A DNA stretch of 64,000 nucleotides from Athripsodes cinereus (GCA_947579605.1 OX388314.1:24562000-24625999), one strand, 5' to 3'. Counted from the stretch's first letter, positions 10,495 to 22,395 are shown. Notes: generated from the letters alone by a model not told the origin. Numbers and translations: made by a program.

Positions 10495-10785
10495 GAATTA
10501 ATGTATATCAGTCTGATGTTTGCTGTTGGTTTTGCTCCTAGCATCTTGATGTAGCTCGGTTGGATGCTTGGGATCACTAGTACTCTTTGAGTTTCTATTC
10601 CGGATGCATTGGGGTGTTAGGTTTGTCTGGACCTACGGCTGACTCAGAAATTAACCATTAACGCCTGTAATAGGGCACATCTTTGCATTAAACTTTGTTT
10701 CTGTTGTATTCTTTGTGTTTATATGTATATGATGTGCCTGTTGGTGTTTGATTGTTTTCAATAAATAAAAAAAAAAAAAATGAGC
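10495..10785 (+). repeat. Polyadenylated retroelement 3' end
   Basis: A less AT-rich block ends in 'aataaataaaaaaaaaaaaaa' like sequence (AATAAA signal, then A run at 10771-10780). The body contains 'gcatcttgatgtagctcgg' and 'ggcacatctttgcattaaac'. It behaves like the 3' UTR of a poly(A)-tailed LINE or a processed transcript; no relative is present in the window. Confidence 0.45.
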
Positions 10786-12884
10786 CGCCAGTTTAAATGA
10801 GATGATATTATGCAAAAATGTCATTCAAGACTTGTCAATATAAAATGATTTTCAAATGTACTTATCGTTTAATTCAGTTACTGACGTATTTTTTAAATTT
10901 GAAGAAGTACAATATCTCCTGTGTATGTAGTTTCATCTCACAGTTGGCATGAATAATGTGATTTTGATCTTATTTGTTAACATTTATATATTTTTTTATT
11001 TCCTTGAATTCCGTTACCTACTTTTTGTGTATCTCCCTCCATTTTGAATGAATTAAAACTTTTACTTTTTAATACACACATTTTATTTTTATTATTGTAG
11101 ACAATATTATTTCGTCTCATAGTATTGATAACTACAATAATCAAAATAAAAAATGAATATTTTAAAGTTTAATAATATAATCATTATTTACTCATTTAAA
11201 TAACTAAGCAAACTTGACTTTTAAATTAAACTGTACGATAATTCCTCTACACTATAGGTGAAAGAAAACAAAATTATAAGACTAACAAGAATGAGGTTAG
11301 TTATTTACTATAATACTATGCCACGGTTCAAGAGATGAATCTGTGCAATGAGGTGTAGGTACAGATGATACATTATGTACTCACTACAGTGAGCAGAGGA
11401 AGGAAGGTTTTAAGTAGGTTCATAGTGTTACTAATAATGAGTGCAAGCACGCTCACTGTTAACCGACTCACTCAATAAGGTTACTCTCGTAGTTACAGCG
11501 TCGTTGAAATTACTACTTAATGTACCTACTACTATTTACTTTACATTAGGTTATTAGTTTTAGAGCGTAAAGTTTATTTTTTTAGGAATGGGTGTCATAA
11601 AAAGCTTTTAATGACAATTTTTTAATAAAAATAACATGTCAAAGAAATAGAAATAGTTGAGTCATTTTTTTTTATTGGCATGCATGACTTCTAATGATGT
11701 CATCAGTCACACCACTGATTTAATGGGTCTAGTAAATATGTACAGTACATTATTCAATTTATCTCTAAAGCTGATGATAGATAGCTCATATCCCATTAGC
11801 ACTGGCAGGCGGTTCATTCCGTAGAAGTTGGAGTTGCCAGCACTATTTATTTGGCACAACAAATCTGAAGATGTGATGTTTGCGACCATCGTGACCAAGA
11901 CCATCTATTCGAGAAATGTTGTAAATCCTTCAGGAATATTAACAGTTGTAATTAATTGTGGGGAGGTTTTGTCGGGGAAGTTCTTCAGGCGATCTCTGAG
12001 ACCTCTTGTATAAACAAAATATTTTGCGTGTTGAGTGTGGACGGTATAGGGACTACCATTCCTGTAATACCCACAAGTAATGGAAGGTACAATCGTTAAT
12101 GTATTTTATGATAATTGATATATCCTTATGAAGTTGCAAAAAGTTCAGTGAATGAATCGTACTTTTGTAAGATATAGTAACAATATGTATATAAAAGAAA
12201 CACAGGCATACTTACATATAGTTCTCCACAAAAAAAAAAAAACTTTTAATAAAATACCTTAAACTCTTTGTGCTAGATGTATTTCGGTCTGAGACTAAAC
12301 TTTTTATATAAAAAAACTAATTTGGGACATTTTCTTGTCATTAAATGAAGTAATACAAAAAGATATTTATCAAAATAGATAAAAAGTGACGAATAAAAAA
12401 ATGTGTCAACCAGTACCTACTTACTACCAATGTATTTCTATCGAAATTAAGACTTAGCGAAACTCGTGCGCACGTCAAGAATTTCCCTTATGTAGGTTAA
12501 TCATTCGAGACATTAGCTCTAGTTGTAACTGTAGGCTTTGTATAAGAACAAGTAGAATAATGTTTTTCTTAATTTTGTTTACTTTATTACTGTTTTAATA
12601 TTAAATACAGTTAATCGACATAAATCTTAATCTTGAAATCATTCATCACCTGAAAATTAGTGAAGTTTTGAACTGATTTGCCCAGAAAACATATTCCAAA
12701 ATTAAGAAGAATAATAGCATTATAAGCTGTTTCACATCATAATATTAAGTGGGAATTTCTTTCCTTCCTATACTTAAGTATTGAACGTCCGATATACCTG
12801 ACAAGCCCATAAAAGAAAATCTACAAAAATAAATGTACTTCAAGTCTGAAACGCATTTTTTTTATAAACCAATATATCTCCATG
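10786..12884. other. No recognised feature
   Basis: Long AT-rich stretch. Short frames at 11707-11904 (-) and 11828-12013 (+) lack motifs. I see no repeat relative within the window. Confidence 0.45.
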
Positions 12885-13037
12885 TATTTTCAAGAAATCG
12901 GCGTGCTTGTATGAAAAACTGGATGAGTATAGAGGAAGCGAAATAAGTATGTAAATATAGATCAATATGACGTTCCGTTCTCTCTGCCTACCCCACCTGG
13001 GACATGGCGTGAGGGTATAGATAGATTGATAGATCAA
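12885..13037 (+). repeat. RTE subfamily-2 3' end
   Basis: Shows 'ggcgtgcttgtatgaaaaac', 'tggatgagtatagaggaagc', 'gacgttccgttctctctgcc' and 'ggcgtgagggtatagataga', then TAGA-like repeats. The frame encodes the 'W..RN/RKNWM.VEEAK' region of RTE proteins in decayed form. Confidence 0.65.
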
Positions 13038-13089
13038 CAAGAACATAATATAAACAAACTGCGGTGATAGGCGATCATTGTTGTAAAAA

Positions 13090-13345
13090 CTGCACTTTCA
13101 ATATATATATATATATGGACAATTTGTAAAGCGCCGTTTACTCATAACATGACCTCAAGGGCGCTGTATATCGTATCCATCACCCGAAACTTCCAGCAAA
13201 AAGGTGTGTCTTCAGCCCTCTTTTAAAACTCTCTCCATTCACCTCCTCTCGCAGACACAGAGGCAGCTTGTTCCAACATCTGGGACCCGCAACACTAAAC
13301 GCTCTATCTCCAAAGCCTGTTTTGCGAGATCGAGATGGCTCAATC
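13090..13345 (-). pseudogene. CR1/L2-like LINE C-terminal fragment and 3' UTR
   Basis: The minus strand reads 'GDRAFSVAGPRCWNKLPLCL' then 'REEVNGESFKRGLKTHL', the conserved C-terminal block of CR1/L2-type LINE proteins (…FSVAGPRLWNSLP…SFKRRLKTHLF). The 3' UTR follows ('ggcgctttacaaattgtcc') and ends in an (AT)n run at 13101-13117. No RT domain remains. This is a different LINE clade from RTE1 and RT2. Confidence 0.7.
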
Positions 13346-13639
13346 AGTCTGCATTTTGCCTCACCATATGCTATATCAACATACAGCTGCTAACTGCAAC
13401 TGGAATTTCTCATCAATATATTCCATAACTAAACAGAAAAACGATCCCGAGACCTTGTGACTACAAGATCATGTATAAACGACCAACTTTAATTATTATC
13501 ACGGTTAGATTATAGTCGTGCTTCTTCGAAAAATTTCATGGTAAATAAGTTGTTATATTGTTATTCATGTTTGTGTATGCAAAGTATGAATATTTTAAAA
13601 ACAACACTATTAAAAAGAAGGCAGTGCAATAACAATGCT
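13346..13639. other. No recognised feature
   Basis: Transition between two LINE remnants; nothing supported. Confidence 0.4.
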
Positions 13640-14190
13640 CAACGAGAGGAATGTGGAATGAAAGTTGATATAATAACCAAGATGAATGCAAATCAGTTAC
13701 GACAGTCTAGACATGTGACATTCTGACATTTTGTTATTTTTTTTTAAATACTAAATTAAATTAAAGAAACCTTGAAGTATAGGTATTAATCAAAATAACC
13801 ATTTGAATAAAAATATGTGTGTGCCCTTGCGGTGATTTTTCACAAAAGGGCGCAAAATAAGTTGTCTAGAATATTATTATTATTATGTGAAAAGAATGAA
13901 CGAGGACAGAATGACCAAAAAATATTTTTGGCTGAGAGGGATTGTTCTCGTATAGACGTGGCCGTTCGAGGATCTAATGGCCAGAGCATAGAAATAAACT
14001 ATATCCTACAGGACGGACATGTGTTAAGCATATTTAAATGGAGATGCATGCATGAGGAATTTTATGACAATGATGTAAGCGAAAGGTGCATGCAAGGATA
14101 GGAGGGCGAAAGGTGCATGCAAGGATAGGAGGAAGTGGCGCTGGATCCTTTCTGCCTATCCTATGAGGGAAGTGGCGTGATGGTATGTAT
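13640..14190 (+). pseudogene. Decayed RTE1 C-terminus split by an insertion
   Basis: Left part (13640-13718) matches the RTE1 region encoding 'ECGMKV.IITKMN.N'. Right part (13887-14190) matches 'RMNEDRMTKK', 'LAERD', 'ILQDGHVLS' through to 'SAYP.REVA' and the 'tgatggtatgtat' tail. Frameshifts and a short duplication ('cgaaaggtgcatgcaaggat' occurs twice near 14080-14130) break the frame. Compare the intact frame at 3190-3520. Confidence 0.8.
13719..13886 (+). mobile_element. (ATT)n-tailed retroelement fragment inserted in RTE1 copy
   Basis: This block interrupts the RTE1 homology. Its 3' part 'gcccttgcggtgatttttca', 'aataagttgtctagaa' then ATT repeats recurs at 46803-46865 (+), and in reverse at 33238-33300 and 51025-51080. 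A 6-bp repeat (atgtga) on either side may be the target duplication. Confidence 0.6.
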
Positions 14191-14619
14191 ACAACTAGCG
14201 AAGAAAAAATAGTCGATGACAATTGCCATGCCAAATGTAAAGTAGGTATGTAAAAAATCGTGATAAGATGGAAAAATAATTGTAAAAAAATAAAGTTTCT
14301 TTCAAACAATAATGAAAGTAAAAGTTGCTACTAAAAGATAGAGCGGAAAAGTATATTTATAATTATGCTGCAATACAACGGCTAGACATGTCTGTCGGAC
14401 GTCAGACCCGAGATGTCAAAATATTAAAACAATATTATTATTATTTAAATGATACATGAATGAATAGAGTTGGTGTCAAAGGTCAGGCAGGCAGGTAGTG
14501 CTAGTGATAACGGTACAGGGAGCGTAGAGGAGGTTAACAGCAATATCCGATCAGATACCGGATATTTTTATAGATTAGTAACGAAAATTTTAAAAACTAT
14601 AATGAAATTAACATCCTGG
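14191..14619. other. No recognised feature
   Basis: AT-rich, nothing supported. Confidence 0.4.
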
Positions 14620-14695
14620 TAAAGCCCGCAGAGTCCCCGGTAGAGAGTAGTACTCCCATTTTATTCTGCAAGTTTTCGAGTGTCCTGAAAATGGA
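14620..14695 (+). repeat. Family A 5' fragment
   Basis: Carries 'tccccggtagagagtag', 'ctcccattttattctgcaag' and 'ttttcgagtgtcctg', the 5' landmarks of family A. Confidence 0.5.
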
Positions 14696-15124
14696 AGATG
14701 TTAGAAAAAAATTAACATCATAATTCATCGCTGGATAATTTCTTGTTTTTTTTTTAAAAAAAAAGATCAATCCGAATATATAAATCACCCAAAGAGCCTC
14801 ACTGTAAGAATTTTGCATGCATCGTGAAGGTGGCGTAGGTTGTCAACGAGAGAATCCAAAGCTGGCATCTCTCTATTGAAATTTTAAGGCTACTGGTCAA
14901 CTTAAATGAAATTCATTTATTTGTTGAGTAAGAAAGAATAAGGCATATTCTTTATTGAAAAAAAATAGCAAATATTTAAATCAGCACCTGATAATGCGAA
15001 CTCGGAGTCCCCGAAACCAAACGTTCGTAGTTAGATTGTAATAATATAACAACATTAAAAAAGTATAAATCTTATTAAATTGTTTAAAATGAAGTGATTC
15101 AAAGTTAATGATGATACGATCGAT

Positions 15125-15265
15125 GAAAATATAATATCTTCAGCTCAGTGATGTCTTATAAATGCTACCAATTTTTTTTTATTGGAGAAGACGCTTGCAT
15201 GTTTATTGCACGTAGTTTATCTGTTGGGTACCCCAATTGTGGGATTTGCCATGATGTTATATATG
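15125..15265 (+). repeat. Family A 3' fragment
   Basis: Has 'cttcagctcagtgatg', 'ttgcatgtttattgca', 'gttgggtaccccaattgtgg' and 'gatttgccatgatgttata'. Confidence 0.6.
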
Positions 15266-15659
15266 ATTCCCGGACAAAATACTAGATATCAATTTCATGA
15301 TTATCAGATAACATAAACATCACAACGGGATCGGTGTTATTTCTAATATATTATAATTGAAACATAACCTGTAGAAATATTTAGGCCACAAAGTGTATAC
15401 ATTATTCAAGTTTATTCTATAAGATAACTTGTTGCATTTTATGACATATTGAGAATGAGGATAAATATAATATTTATAAATGTCCATCAGTCGTAATATT
15501 ATCATCACTCCACGTTCGTCCCATGTAGGGTAGATAGAAAGGTTAAAATGTCAGATGACCTTAAGCTGTAATATTAACATCTTCCTTATTTCAGGTATAT
15601 TCATACTGCTATTCTTAATTTGTATTCGTAAACTCTTCTATGACAAGTGTTTTAATTAA
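15266..15659. other. No recognised feature
   Basis: AT-rich. 'ccacgttcgtcccatgtag' at 15512 may be a scrap of a LINE tail. Confidence 0.3.
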
Positions 15660-15740
15660 ATCTATACCATCCCTGCATCTTGCAAGCAGGGTAGCCTGTG
15701 AACTAACCACAAGTCGACTTCTTCGTGCCAATGAAATTTC
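15660..15740 (-). repeat. Family A 3' fragment
   Basis: 'ctataccatccctgcatctt', 'gcagggtagcc' and 'cttcttcgtgccaatg' match the 3' end of family A on the minus strand. Confidence 0.5.
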
Positions 15741-15844
15741 ATCAGTCTCTTTATTTTTTTTGTTTGAATTACTTTGTTGAAAGAATCTCTACACACTCGG
15801 ATATCCTATTTATCCGAAATTGCCGACACATTTTATTTTCCTTA

Positions 15845-16035
15845 CGGGCGGCTATAAAAATGAAAGCTGGGGTGTGAGAAATCTTGGACGTTCAAAAACA
15901 ATGTGGTTTGACCACGTGCATTAAATTCTCAAGGAAGGTCGCGTGTTAAATAAGAGAAGTCAGCGTGCATGAATGAGAAACTGGATGAATGTGGAGGAAG
16001 TGAAAAAATCATGTTAGGACAGATCAATTTGGCGT
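15845..16035 (+). repeat. RTE subfamily-2 fragment
   Basis: Shares 'gaccacgtgcattaaattct', 'gcgtgcatgaatgagaaact' and 'tggatgaatgtggaggaagt' with 12885-13037 and 55790-56010. Frame broken. Confidence 0.6.
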
Positions 16036-16082
16036 TCCTTTACATATTTAGGTTGTCTAATCATAATTATGCTACAATATCA

Positions 16083-16520
16083 TCACCATAGTAGATAGAA
16101 AGGATCGAGCGTCTCTTGCTCCTATCCTTACGTACACTTTTCGCTTTCGTCACTGCCACACAATTCCTCTTGTATGCTCTCCTATTCAGTGTGTCCGTCC
16201 TGTGCGTTTTTTTTTTAAGAAGATGGATCTAAGTTTTTGTTATAAACCCAAATACAACCTTGTACACCTTTCAAAGTAAGCTAAAAGCTTGTCACGTGAA
16301 AGGGGAGTCTGACTACACCTGGGATCAAAACGCGAACCCCTTGTTCACGACGCCGAGACTCTACCTACAGGCTACCGACGAACTCGCCATTATGATCTTA
16401 TTATTTGATTTTTGTATGGTCACGTCTCCGACCACCATTCCTCTCAACAATTTATATTTCCTTGGTCCTCTACACGTGCCGATACTACTGCAGTTCATTC
16501 ACTTTCATTCTTATTATTAC
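16083..16520 (-). pseudogene. RTE1 3' fragment interrupted by a SINE
   Basis: 16083-16205 and 16395-16520 together match the reverse complement of the RTE1 3' end: 'aaggatcgagcgtctctt', 'ttcgctttcgtcactgcc', 'gtgtccgtcctgt', then after the SINE 'cacgtctccgaccaccattc' and 'ctcaacaatttatatt'. The SINE at 16206-16394 sits where RTE1 reads 'ggatttgatttaaatgatct'. Confidence 0.7.
16206..16394 (-). mobile_element. SINE family 2 (tRNA-derived)
   Basis: Minus-strand copy with T run at 16207-16216 as its poly(A) tail. The reverse complement matches 31566-31745: a tRNA-like head with box A near 'cggtagcctgtaggtagag' and a B box close to GGTTCGATCCC in diverged form, then 'gtgtacaaggttgtatttgg' and 'gtttataacaaaaac' before the tail. 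Confidence 0.7.
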
Positions 16521-16954
16521 CCAAGACTTCATTTCACACTCTTCTCGTATATATAGTTAATATCTTTACAAAGAGAAAGGATGATATGAATTCATGTTGT
16601 TATGATGGTATTATGAAGTAAGTGCCCTCTCTAATAAGTAAAAGGAGTATCAAATAACTCATACCTCAATAATTCCTACACGGGTATTAAATCATAACGA
16701 ACACACGAAACATTTGAGAAATAAATGTAGATCATTGATAGCCTTCAAATAGAAGTTTCATTATGTAATGTTAATATGTATTATGTTACCGTAAAAATAA
16801 TAATATGAATGCATATTCTTTTATAAGAAGGCGTTTCAATTATGAAAGTTGCAAAATGAAGAGAGGTTGTTTCACTATTACTTAACGTTTTTTTTTTTGT
16901 ATGAATTTGATCACAACAAGCAGATAACAATATCTATGTACTACTATTACTACT
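16521..16954. other. No recognised feature
   Basis: AT-rich, nothing supported. Confidence 0.4.
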
Positions 16955-17130
16955 ATACCAACAACACATTTCCCGCATGTACGGTAGCAAGCAGAGCAGT
17001 TACATGTTATTAATATGCAAGCCGTTTTCTCCGTGCTAACAAAAACGTAAGACATTCGCGATGAGTGGTTAACCTCATCGCTGAATTAAAGATGAAAAAT
17101 GTTTTTTTTTTCCAACATTTGCTTAAACAC
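16955..17130 (-). repeat. Family A copy
   Basis: 'ctactactataccaac', 'gcaagccgttttctccgtgc', 'gacattcgcgatgagtgg' and 'aacctcatcgctgaatta' match family A. It carries the CTA-repeat edge at its 3' end. Confidence 0.7.
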
Positions 17131-17274
17131 TTGCGCCAATATTTTTAATGTTTTATTGATTAATTAAGGTTTTATTTTATTTTATTGTTTACTTTGTATG
17201 TATTGATTGATTATTGTAAAATATGTTTTAACCTTACTAATGTAGAAGGCTGATGATAGAATTAAATAAAAAAA

Positions 17275-17345
17275 ATAAACAGGACACTCGAAAACTTATG
17301 GAAAAGAGTGGGGAACTATTCTTTATCAGAGACACCACAATCATG
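17275..17345 (-). repeat. Family A 5' fragment
   Basis: 'caggacactcgaaaactt' and 'aaaagagtggggaactattc' are the 5' landmarks of family A. It may be the displaced 5' half of the copy at 16955-17130. Confidence 0.5.
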
Positions 17346-18354
17346 TATGTAAAAACATCAACAATATCTACAAATTATAAAAAACTTATGCTTAACACAT
17401 ATCAACACTATTCAAATTTTATACGGAAGAAGTATCCCAAATCTTACGAATTGGTTGTAGGCTGGTTTGAGTAGTCAGCTTGGTTATTCATATGCAACAT
17501 GATTCATTCAGAAAGTCAACCACGAAAAATAACGAAAAGAGAACACGGTAATGTTCTTCTGTAATCGCTCAAAATAAACATTATTTTTTCCTCCGCATAT
17601 TAATAAGATGAAACAAAAAGGCGAATAAGAAACAAATCATGAATAGCACTTCTGTAATCGTACTAACATCTTTTTGTTAACTAAGGGAAAGGTTAAAACA
17701 AATTAATAAAAAGGAAATTAAATCTTTTTTAACAAAGAACTCACGTCTTAAAAGTCTTTCATGTGACAGAGAAAAAAAATCAAAACATAATAACGATTTG
17801 AGAATTGAATTATACAATACTTCATAATTTTATTATAGAATAAACAACCATATTAGAGAAAGTGTATTGTTTAGTACTGTATGGCAAGGTTTTTGGATGT
17901 TGAAACTTTTTGTACGTCTGAGATGGACAACTGTTTTATTTGTATATTCTTCACTGGTACTCCTTATGTGCGTCAGGGTTATTTTTTACTTATTTATTCT
18001 GAGAAATTGAAAATATTCGCATAATTAACTGCACAGGAAGAAAAAATCGTCTTCAGTTAGAGAATTGTCTTGAATTGAGAAATTATATTTTTTTATTAAA
18101 TAAAATAATTATTTTCTTAACCAAAGAACTCTTCATCATCGTGACAGCTTAAGTTTAGTTATTTCTTAGTTTAAGACGACATTAAAGAACGTTATAAGAC
18201 TCGTTATAGAAGAATTGAAATTCTTCAATTAACGAAAACAATCTTCACTGAAGTAATTAAAATTCTTGGATTGGCAGAATGAAATCGTCCTATTTTTGCT
18301 ATGAAGTAGGTACATACATTATTGAATAAATTTTGAAGAGGTAGACTCTAATTA
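17346..18354. other. Mostly unassigned; short family G scrap
   Basis: 17434-17480 ('cttacgaattggttgtaggc', 'tggtttgagtag') resembles the family G core at 28765-28795. The rest is AT-rich and unassigned. Confidence 0.35.
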
Positions 18355-18540
18355 AGACGTCTGGCAATCCCCTGTCCAAGATTAAAAATGGATATCTTGA
18401 AGATCCCTTATTTCGAAGACCCAGGCTCTACAGAGGATGCTTAGCCATCAGAAGTAAGTAAGATAAGGCTAAGAAACCAATAATATTGTTATTTTTATGT
18501 ATAAAGGCTAAGTCGTAGGTACAATGAATAAATAAATAAA
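18355..18540 (+). repeat. Possible retroelement 3' end with AAAT tail
   Basis: A more GC-balanced block ('caatcccctgtccaagatta', 'ccaggctctacagaggatgc') is followed by 'ggtacaatgaataaataaat'. The form fits a LINE 3' end; no second copy is in the window. Confidence 0.35.
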
Positions 18541-19261
18541 CAACATTTTAATGTAGAGATTTTTCAAAAATACTCACAAATTTTACTTCTCATCAATTTC
18601 GGTTGTATTTTTTCCTGTTAATAATGGTACCTACCTAAATTTATACGTTCGTGTACCACAAGTTGTCCAAGTTTATTCTACGTTATAGATTAATATAATA
18701 TACTGTATTATAATCATTAAGCTGACAAAAGGTAAACCTGTTAACATATTAGCTATATGCAAGTAGTTCAATTGTCCGAAATATACATGTATGTATATAC
18801 GTGTATATTCTTATAACTGCATCACTTTACAAGAAAATTTTTGTACCAGAGAAAGTGTTGAATCATTGTCATCTGAACAATGAATTTAAAAAAATAGTAA
18901 CAACAATACAGATTTTACTTATGTTCTTATTATTTAACTACTTATCATTATTAAGAAAGTCACAAAAAAAAACTAAACCAAAAACAAACATCGCAAAATA
19001 TTATTTATAAATGTTTCGGTAGTTTTCATGGTTGCTTTGTTGTTTCTACGAGTAAATAGGCATTTCAGTTCAATGCCTCTAGCTTGGTAAATAAAGATTA
19101 TCACATTGCCTTTCTGTGGTTTCATTCAAAAATTTAACTTGAATCAGAAATTTTGAACATTTGACTGGATACAAAAGTTGATTAAAAAAATTGCATGGAA
19201 CCATCTGTTGCAGTCAGTTCTATAAAAAAGAAAGAGTCTTTTAAAATTTTCGATTTTTCTC
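18541..19261. other. No recognised feature
   Basis: AT-rich, nothing supported. Confidence 0.45.
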
Positions 19262-19562
19262 AATGGGACTTTTATCTTCACTAATGTGACTGAAGGACTG
19301 ATTTCTAGTATTTTAGGATTTTTTGCATTTATATTTATGTTTTTGTATTGTTTTAAGTATTGTATTATCGTTGTTTTTAAATTAACTTGACTTTTTTAGA
19401 GAATTTTAACTTTTACTTTTTTTTCCTCAAGACTGAGACATTTCTGGTAAGAGTGGAATCTTCGCTGGTCTACATGTTAAATGTATTAATTGTCAACATA
19501 TTGTGTAACGACTGTTTGATTCTAAATATTGTAAAAATAAAATAAAACAAAATAAAAATAAA
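19262..19562 (+). repeat. Family H copy (pair with 56585-56960)
   Basis: About 300 bases are repeated in inverse orientation at 56590-56870: shared pieces include 'gatttctagtattttaggat', 'tctggtaagagtggaatctt', 'cgctggtctacatgttaaat' and 'gtgtaacgactgtttgattc'. It ends in an AAAAT-rich tail, so it is probably a retroposed 3' end. Confidence 0.7.
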
Positions 19563-19639
19563 ATAATTGCCAGATAAATGCATCAAGAAATAGAAAAAAA
19601 CACTTATTCAGAGTAAACTTCCACAAGATATAGAAAATT

Positions 19640-19800
19640 GATGACCGGTGCGTCACGGAGGTAACTCTTTTACCTGTGAGTCACAAATTTCCAGGTTTCA
19701 TTTTCAACTAGAGTAAAATGGAAAATGACCTTTTCCTAATTTCCTTGCGTCTGAAGGTTTTACGGTAATGTGTTATGAGTACCTAAAATACGAGATTTAT
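19640..19800 (+). mobile_element. SINE family 1, old diverged copy
   Basis: Head with 'gtgcgtcacggaggtaactc' and 'tgagtcacaaatttccagg', then 'aaatggaaaatgacctttt' and a tail with 'gagtacctaaaatacgaga'. Box B is damaged. Confidence 0.55.
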
Positions 19801-19837
19801 ATCTTATTATTGGACTGATTGTGTTATATTTTGACGG

Positions 19838-19935
19838 CCAATGTGGCGTGGAGGTAACGCTCTTGCCTTTGAGTCATGAAGTCTCGGGTTCGATTCACAA
19901 TCAGGGCAAAATGAAAAATGACCTATTTTAAATTA
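19838..19935 (+). mobile_element. SINE family 1, head only
   Basis: 'gtggcgtggaggtaacgctc' (box A region), 'ttgcctttgagtcatgaag' and 'gggttcgattcac' (box B region) match the tRNA-derived head at 39619-39690. The body is replaced by LINE-like sequence from about 19975. Confidence 0.7.
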
Positions 19936-19974
19936 TTCTGATTCTGAATGCTACATGTATTTCCTCTTTCACAA

Positions 19975-20117
19975 TACACCGTTCCTATATCAACGATATC
20001 AGAGCACTGGGAATGTAGCAGAAGGAGGTGACGCAATTGGCGCAGAGTCGCTCTGAATGGAAGAGGCTGGTTTCTGCCATGTGCTTTCGAGAGGAGCGTT
20101 GAGGGCGATGATGATTA
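19975..20117 (+). pseudogene. LINE 3' fragment with GAT-rich tail
   Basis: Shares 'ctctttcacaatacaccgtt', 'ggaagaggctggtttctgcc', 'gaggagcgttga' and 'gatgatgat' with 47870-48003, whose frame reads '...EWRRLVSALRSVEN' like the end of RTE-type proteins. Frame decayed here. Confidence 0.6.
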
Positions 20118-20859
20118 AACAAGACCCATAAAACAAGATTCAAAATATGCTACTTTGGGATAAACATGGTCTGTGTGATTTATCTATACATGTTTTATTA
20201 TGTAATGTTATTTTATGGTATACCTACCTATAAATAAGTCATAAATGCAAAATATGATTAAAATAAGATTGCCCGTTATGTCAGTACCAACCTTTCATAT
20301 TACCTATGAAAGTATAAAGAGATTTTATACTTAGTGTAAATTAATAAAACTATTATATTAAATTATGTTAGTGGTTATGTTTTAAGACTAGATGGATTAG
20401 AGCACCTTTCTCTATAAAAGGCTCCGCTATATATTTATGATATAATTATGAATGTGTGTATTGTGAAAGGCCAATAAATTTTATATCAGAATTGAAGATC
20501 TATTTGTAGACAATAAATCAGTAATAATAATAATAGTAATAAAATTAATAAGAGGCTTTTGATAATAATTATTATAGAATGAAAGGCGTTCTGTACAAGA
20601 GCATTAATAATTTAATTAGTAAATAGTCTGATTCAGAGTACAGCTACGAACGAACGAGCCAAATTCATTGATTGTATCGGCATCAGTAAATGAGAAAATG
20701 TCGATATCGCTGGCATAGTGGACAGATGTAAAAGTGACGCTGAGGTGATTTTACAGGGGGGCATTTTGAAAGTTTAACTATTGCCTTGTTTATGAATTTG
20801 AAGACTTAATTATTACATTATTCTGATTCTGAAACTGATTCAATATGTTTTATTTTTAT
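20118..20859. other. Mostly unassigned
   Basis: 20150-20215 resembles the 3' end of SINE family 1 ('gtctgtgtgatttatctata'). The rest is AT-rich. Confidence 0.35.
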
Positions 20860-21215
20860 TTTATGATTTGAATGTGCTGTAATTTTATTCTATAATTTGA
20901 CATGACAGAGTGTTTTATTTTAATTTTAAAATTCGATGTTATGCAGTGTATTGTAACTTTATTTTATGGTTGGATGTGATACAGTTTGTTTTTTTTTTAT
21001 GATTTGACATGATGCTGTTGATATGTTGTAATTTTATTCTGTGGTTTATGTGACACAATCTGTTTAATTTTTATTTTTGTAATTTGAAGTGATGCAGTAT
21101 ATTTTATTTTAGTTTTGAGTTTTAATTTGATACGATGGTGGTGTTGTACAATTATTGTTTGTAACTATGTATTAAAGGCGTAAGCTGTATGTATTATTAT
21201 AAATAAATAAAAAAA
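20860..21215 (+). repeat. Family D retroelement copy 1
   Basis: About 340 bases are closely repeated at 36495-36845 in the same orientation, both ending in 'aaggcgtaagctgtatgtat' and AAAT repeats. The body is itself an imperfect tandem of units containing 'ttgtaattttattctat', 'tttgacatgatg' and 'cagtgt'. No coding frame. Confidence 0.75.
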
Positions 21216-21524
21216 TATAATCACCGATTTATTATATACAACTTACCATGTGCGTGCACAATAAACTTTGAAAAAATACACATTCTTGTGTACTTATCCT
21301 CGTTATTCGATTTGACCAAAAATTGTACTTAAAACATCTGTGCACTATGCTATCGATATGTTGAAATTCATTGAAAATATAATGGACTTGGTCAAGGTAT
21401 AAACAATTTTCACGACAAATTTAATTGAAAAATAAATTAAATAGATAAGGCGATTTCTATCACCTATCGCCACATATTTATTTGACAATATTTAAACATT
21501 ACAATGGCCTATATTTCATTATTC
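21216..21524. other. No recognised feature
   Basis: Nothing supported. Confidence 0.4.
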
Positions 21525-21690
21525 ATTCTTACCATTTAGGCATATCTTACAAGCATAGTAGCCAGAGACTAACTGCATATAATAAGCATGCAACTGTCCT
21601 GTTCTTGCCAATAAAAAAAACAAGACATTCTCTACAGATGGCGCACCTCATTCTGTTTTACAGGACATTGAAGATAGACCCACTTCTGCA
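21525..21690 (-). repeat. Family A diverged copy
   Basis: 'ccatttaggcatatcttaca', 'gcatgcaactgtcctgttct', 'gacattctctacagatggcg' keep the order of family A. Confidence 0.55.
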
Positions 21691-22049
21691 CATTCAAACC
21701 AAAATTGTCCTGACGGTCAGCCCTGAAGGAAATTTTAAAGTTTGTCTTACAAGACACTCAATAACTTCCCAGGGACTCCTCCGAGCAGAAGACTGCCTTA
21801 ACATATCTGGAATGTTTATTATGGAAATGGAAGCGCAAAATATTTAATATCTCTATTTTATAGGCAATTATAAAAACATGTTAATATAATGATGAACATA
21901 AAAAATTTATATAGTGGAATAAGTAATAATTTTTACTGCAGTATCAAGAAGTGCATCGAATCAGAATATTATTACACTAATGTTTGACAAATTAAATGTG
22001 GCATCATATATAATATTATTTAATTCCACATTACTTATATACTATGCTA

Positions 22050-22395
22050 CTATTCTGTACTATACCCTGACGCCGTTTTTTAAGTGTGGTAGCGAGAGAG
22101 GATGGAACGCCATGTAGAATATTATCCTTATATACTCGTACTTCTTTCGCGTCCTTTACATTCTTATAATTTCTTATACACGCACGTCAATTTCTTTCAC
22201 ATTAAAAACGGCCGTTCTATATAATTTGAACCACGCGGGCAAGCTATGTAGTTCCTGGACGCCTGCGCTTTCTTACACCCCTTCATTCAGATGCAGATGC
22301 GTATATCCTCTTTGTCATCTTTTCATGATCCATTCGTTCCACTGGTCCAAACCATAGTAACTTATTTCACTTCGTCAAGGAGTGACTTCTAGACC
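22050..22395 (-). pseudogene. RTE subfamily-2 3' fragment
   Basis: The reverse complement of 'ctataccctgacgccg', 'ggatggaacgccatgtagaa', 'acttctttcgcgtcctttac', 'caatttctttcac' and 'gaaccacgcgggcaagc' matches the RTE subfamily-2 end at 26245-26660. Frameshifted throughout. Confidence 0.65.

Noticed and set aside
11690..11710. CTGATGA-like boxes at 11700 (-), 11774 (+), 17231 (+), 38296 (+) and 44455 (-)
   Set aside because: None is followed by a helix II and GAAA at the right distance, so they are not hammerheads.
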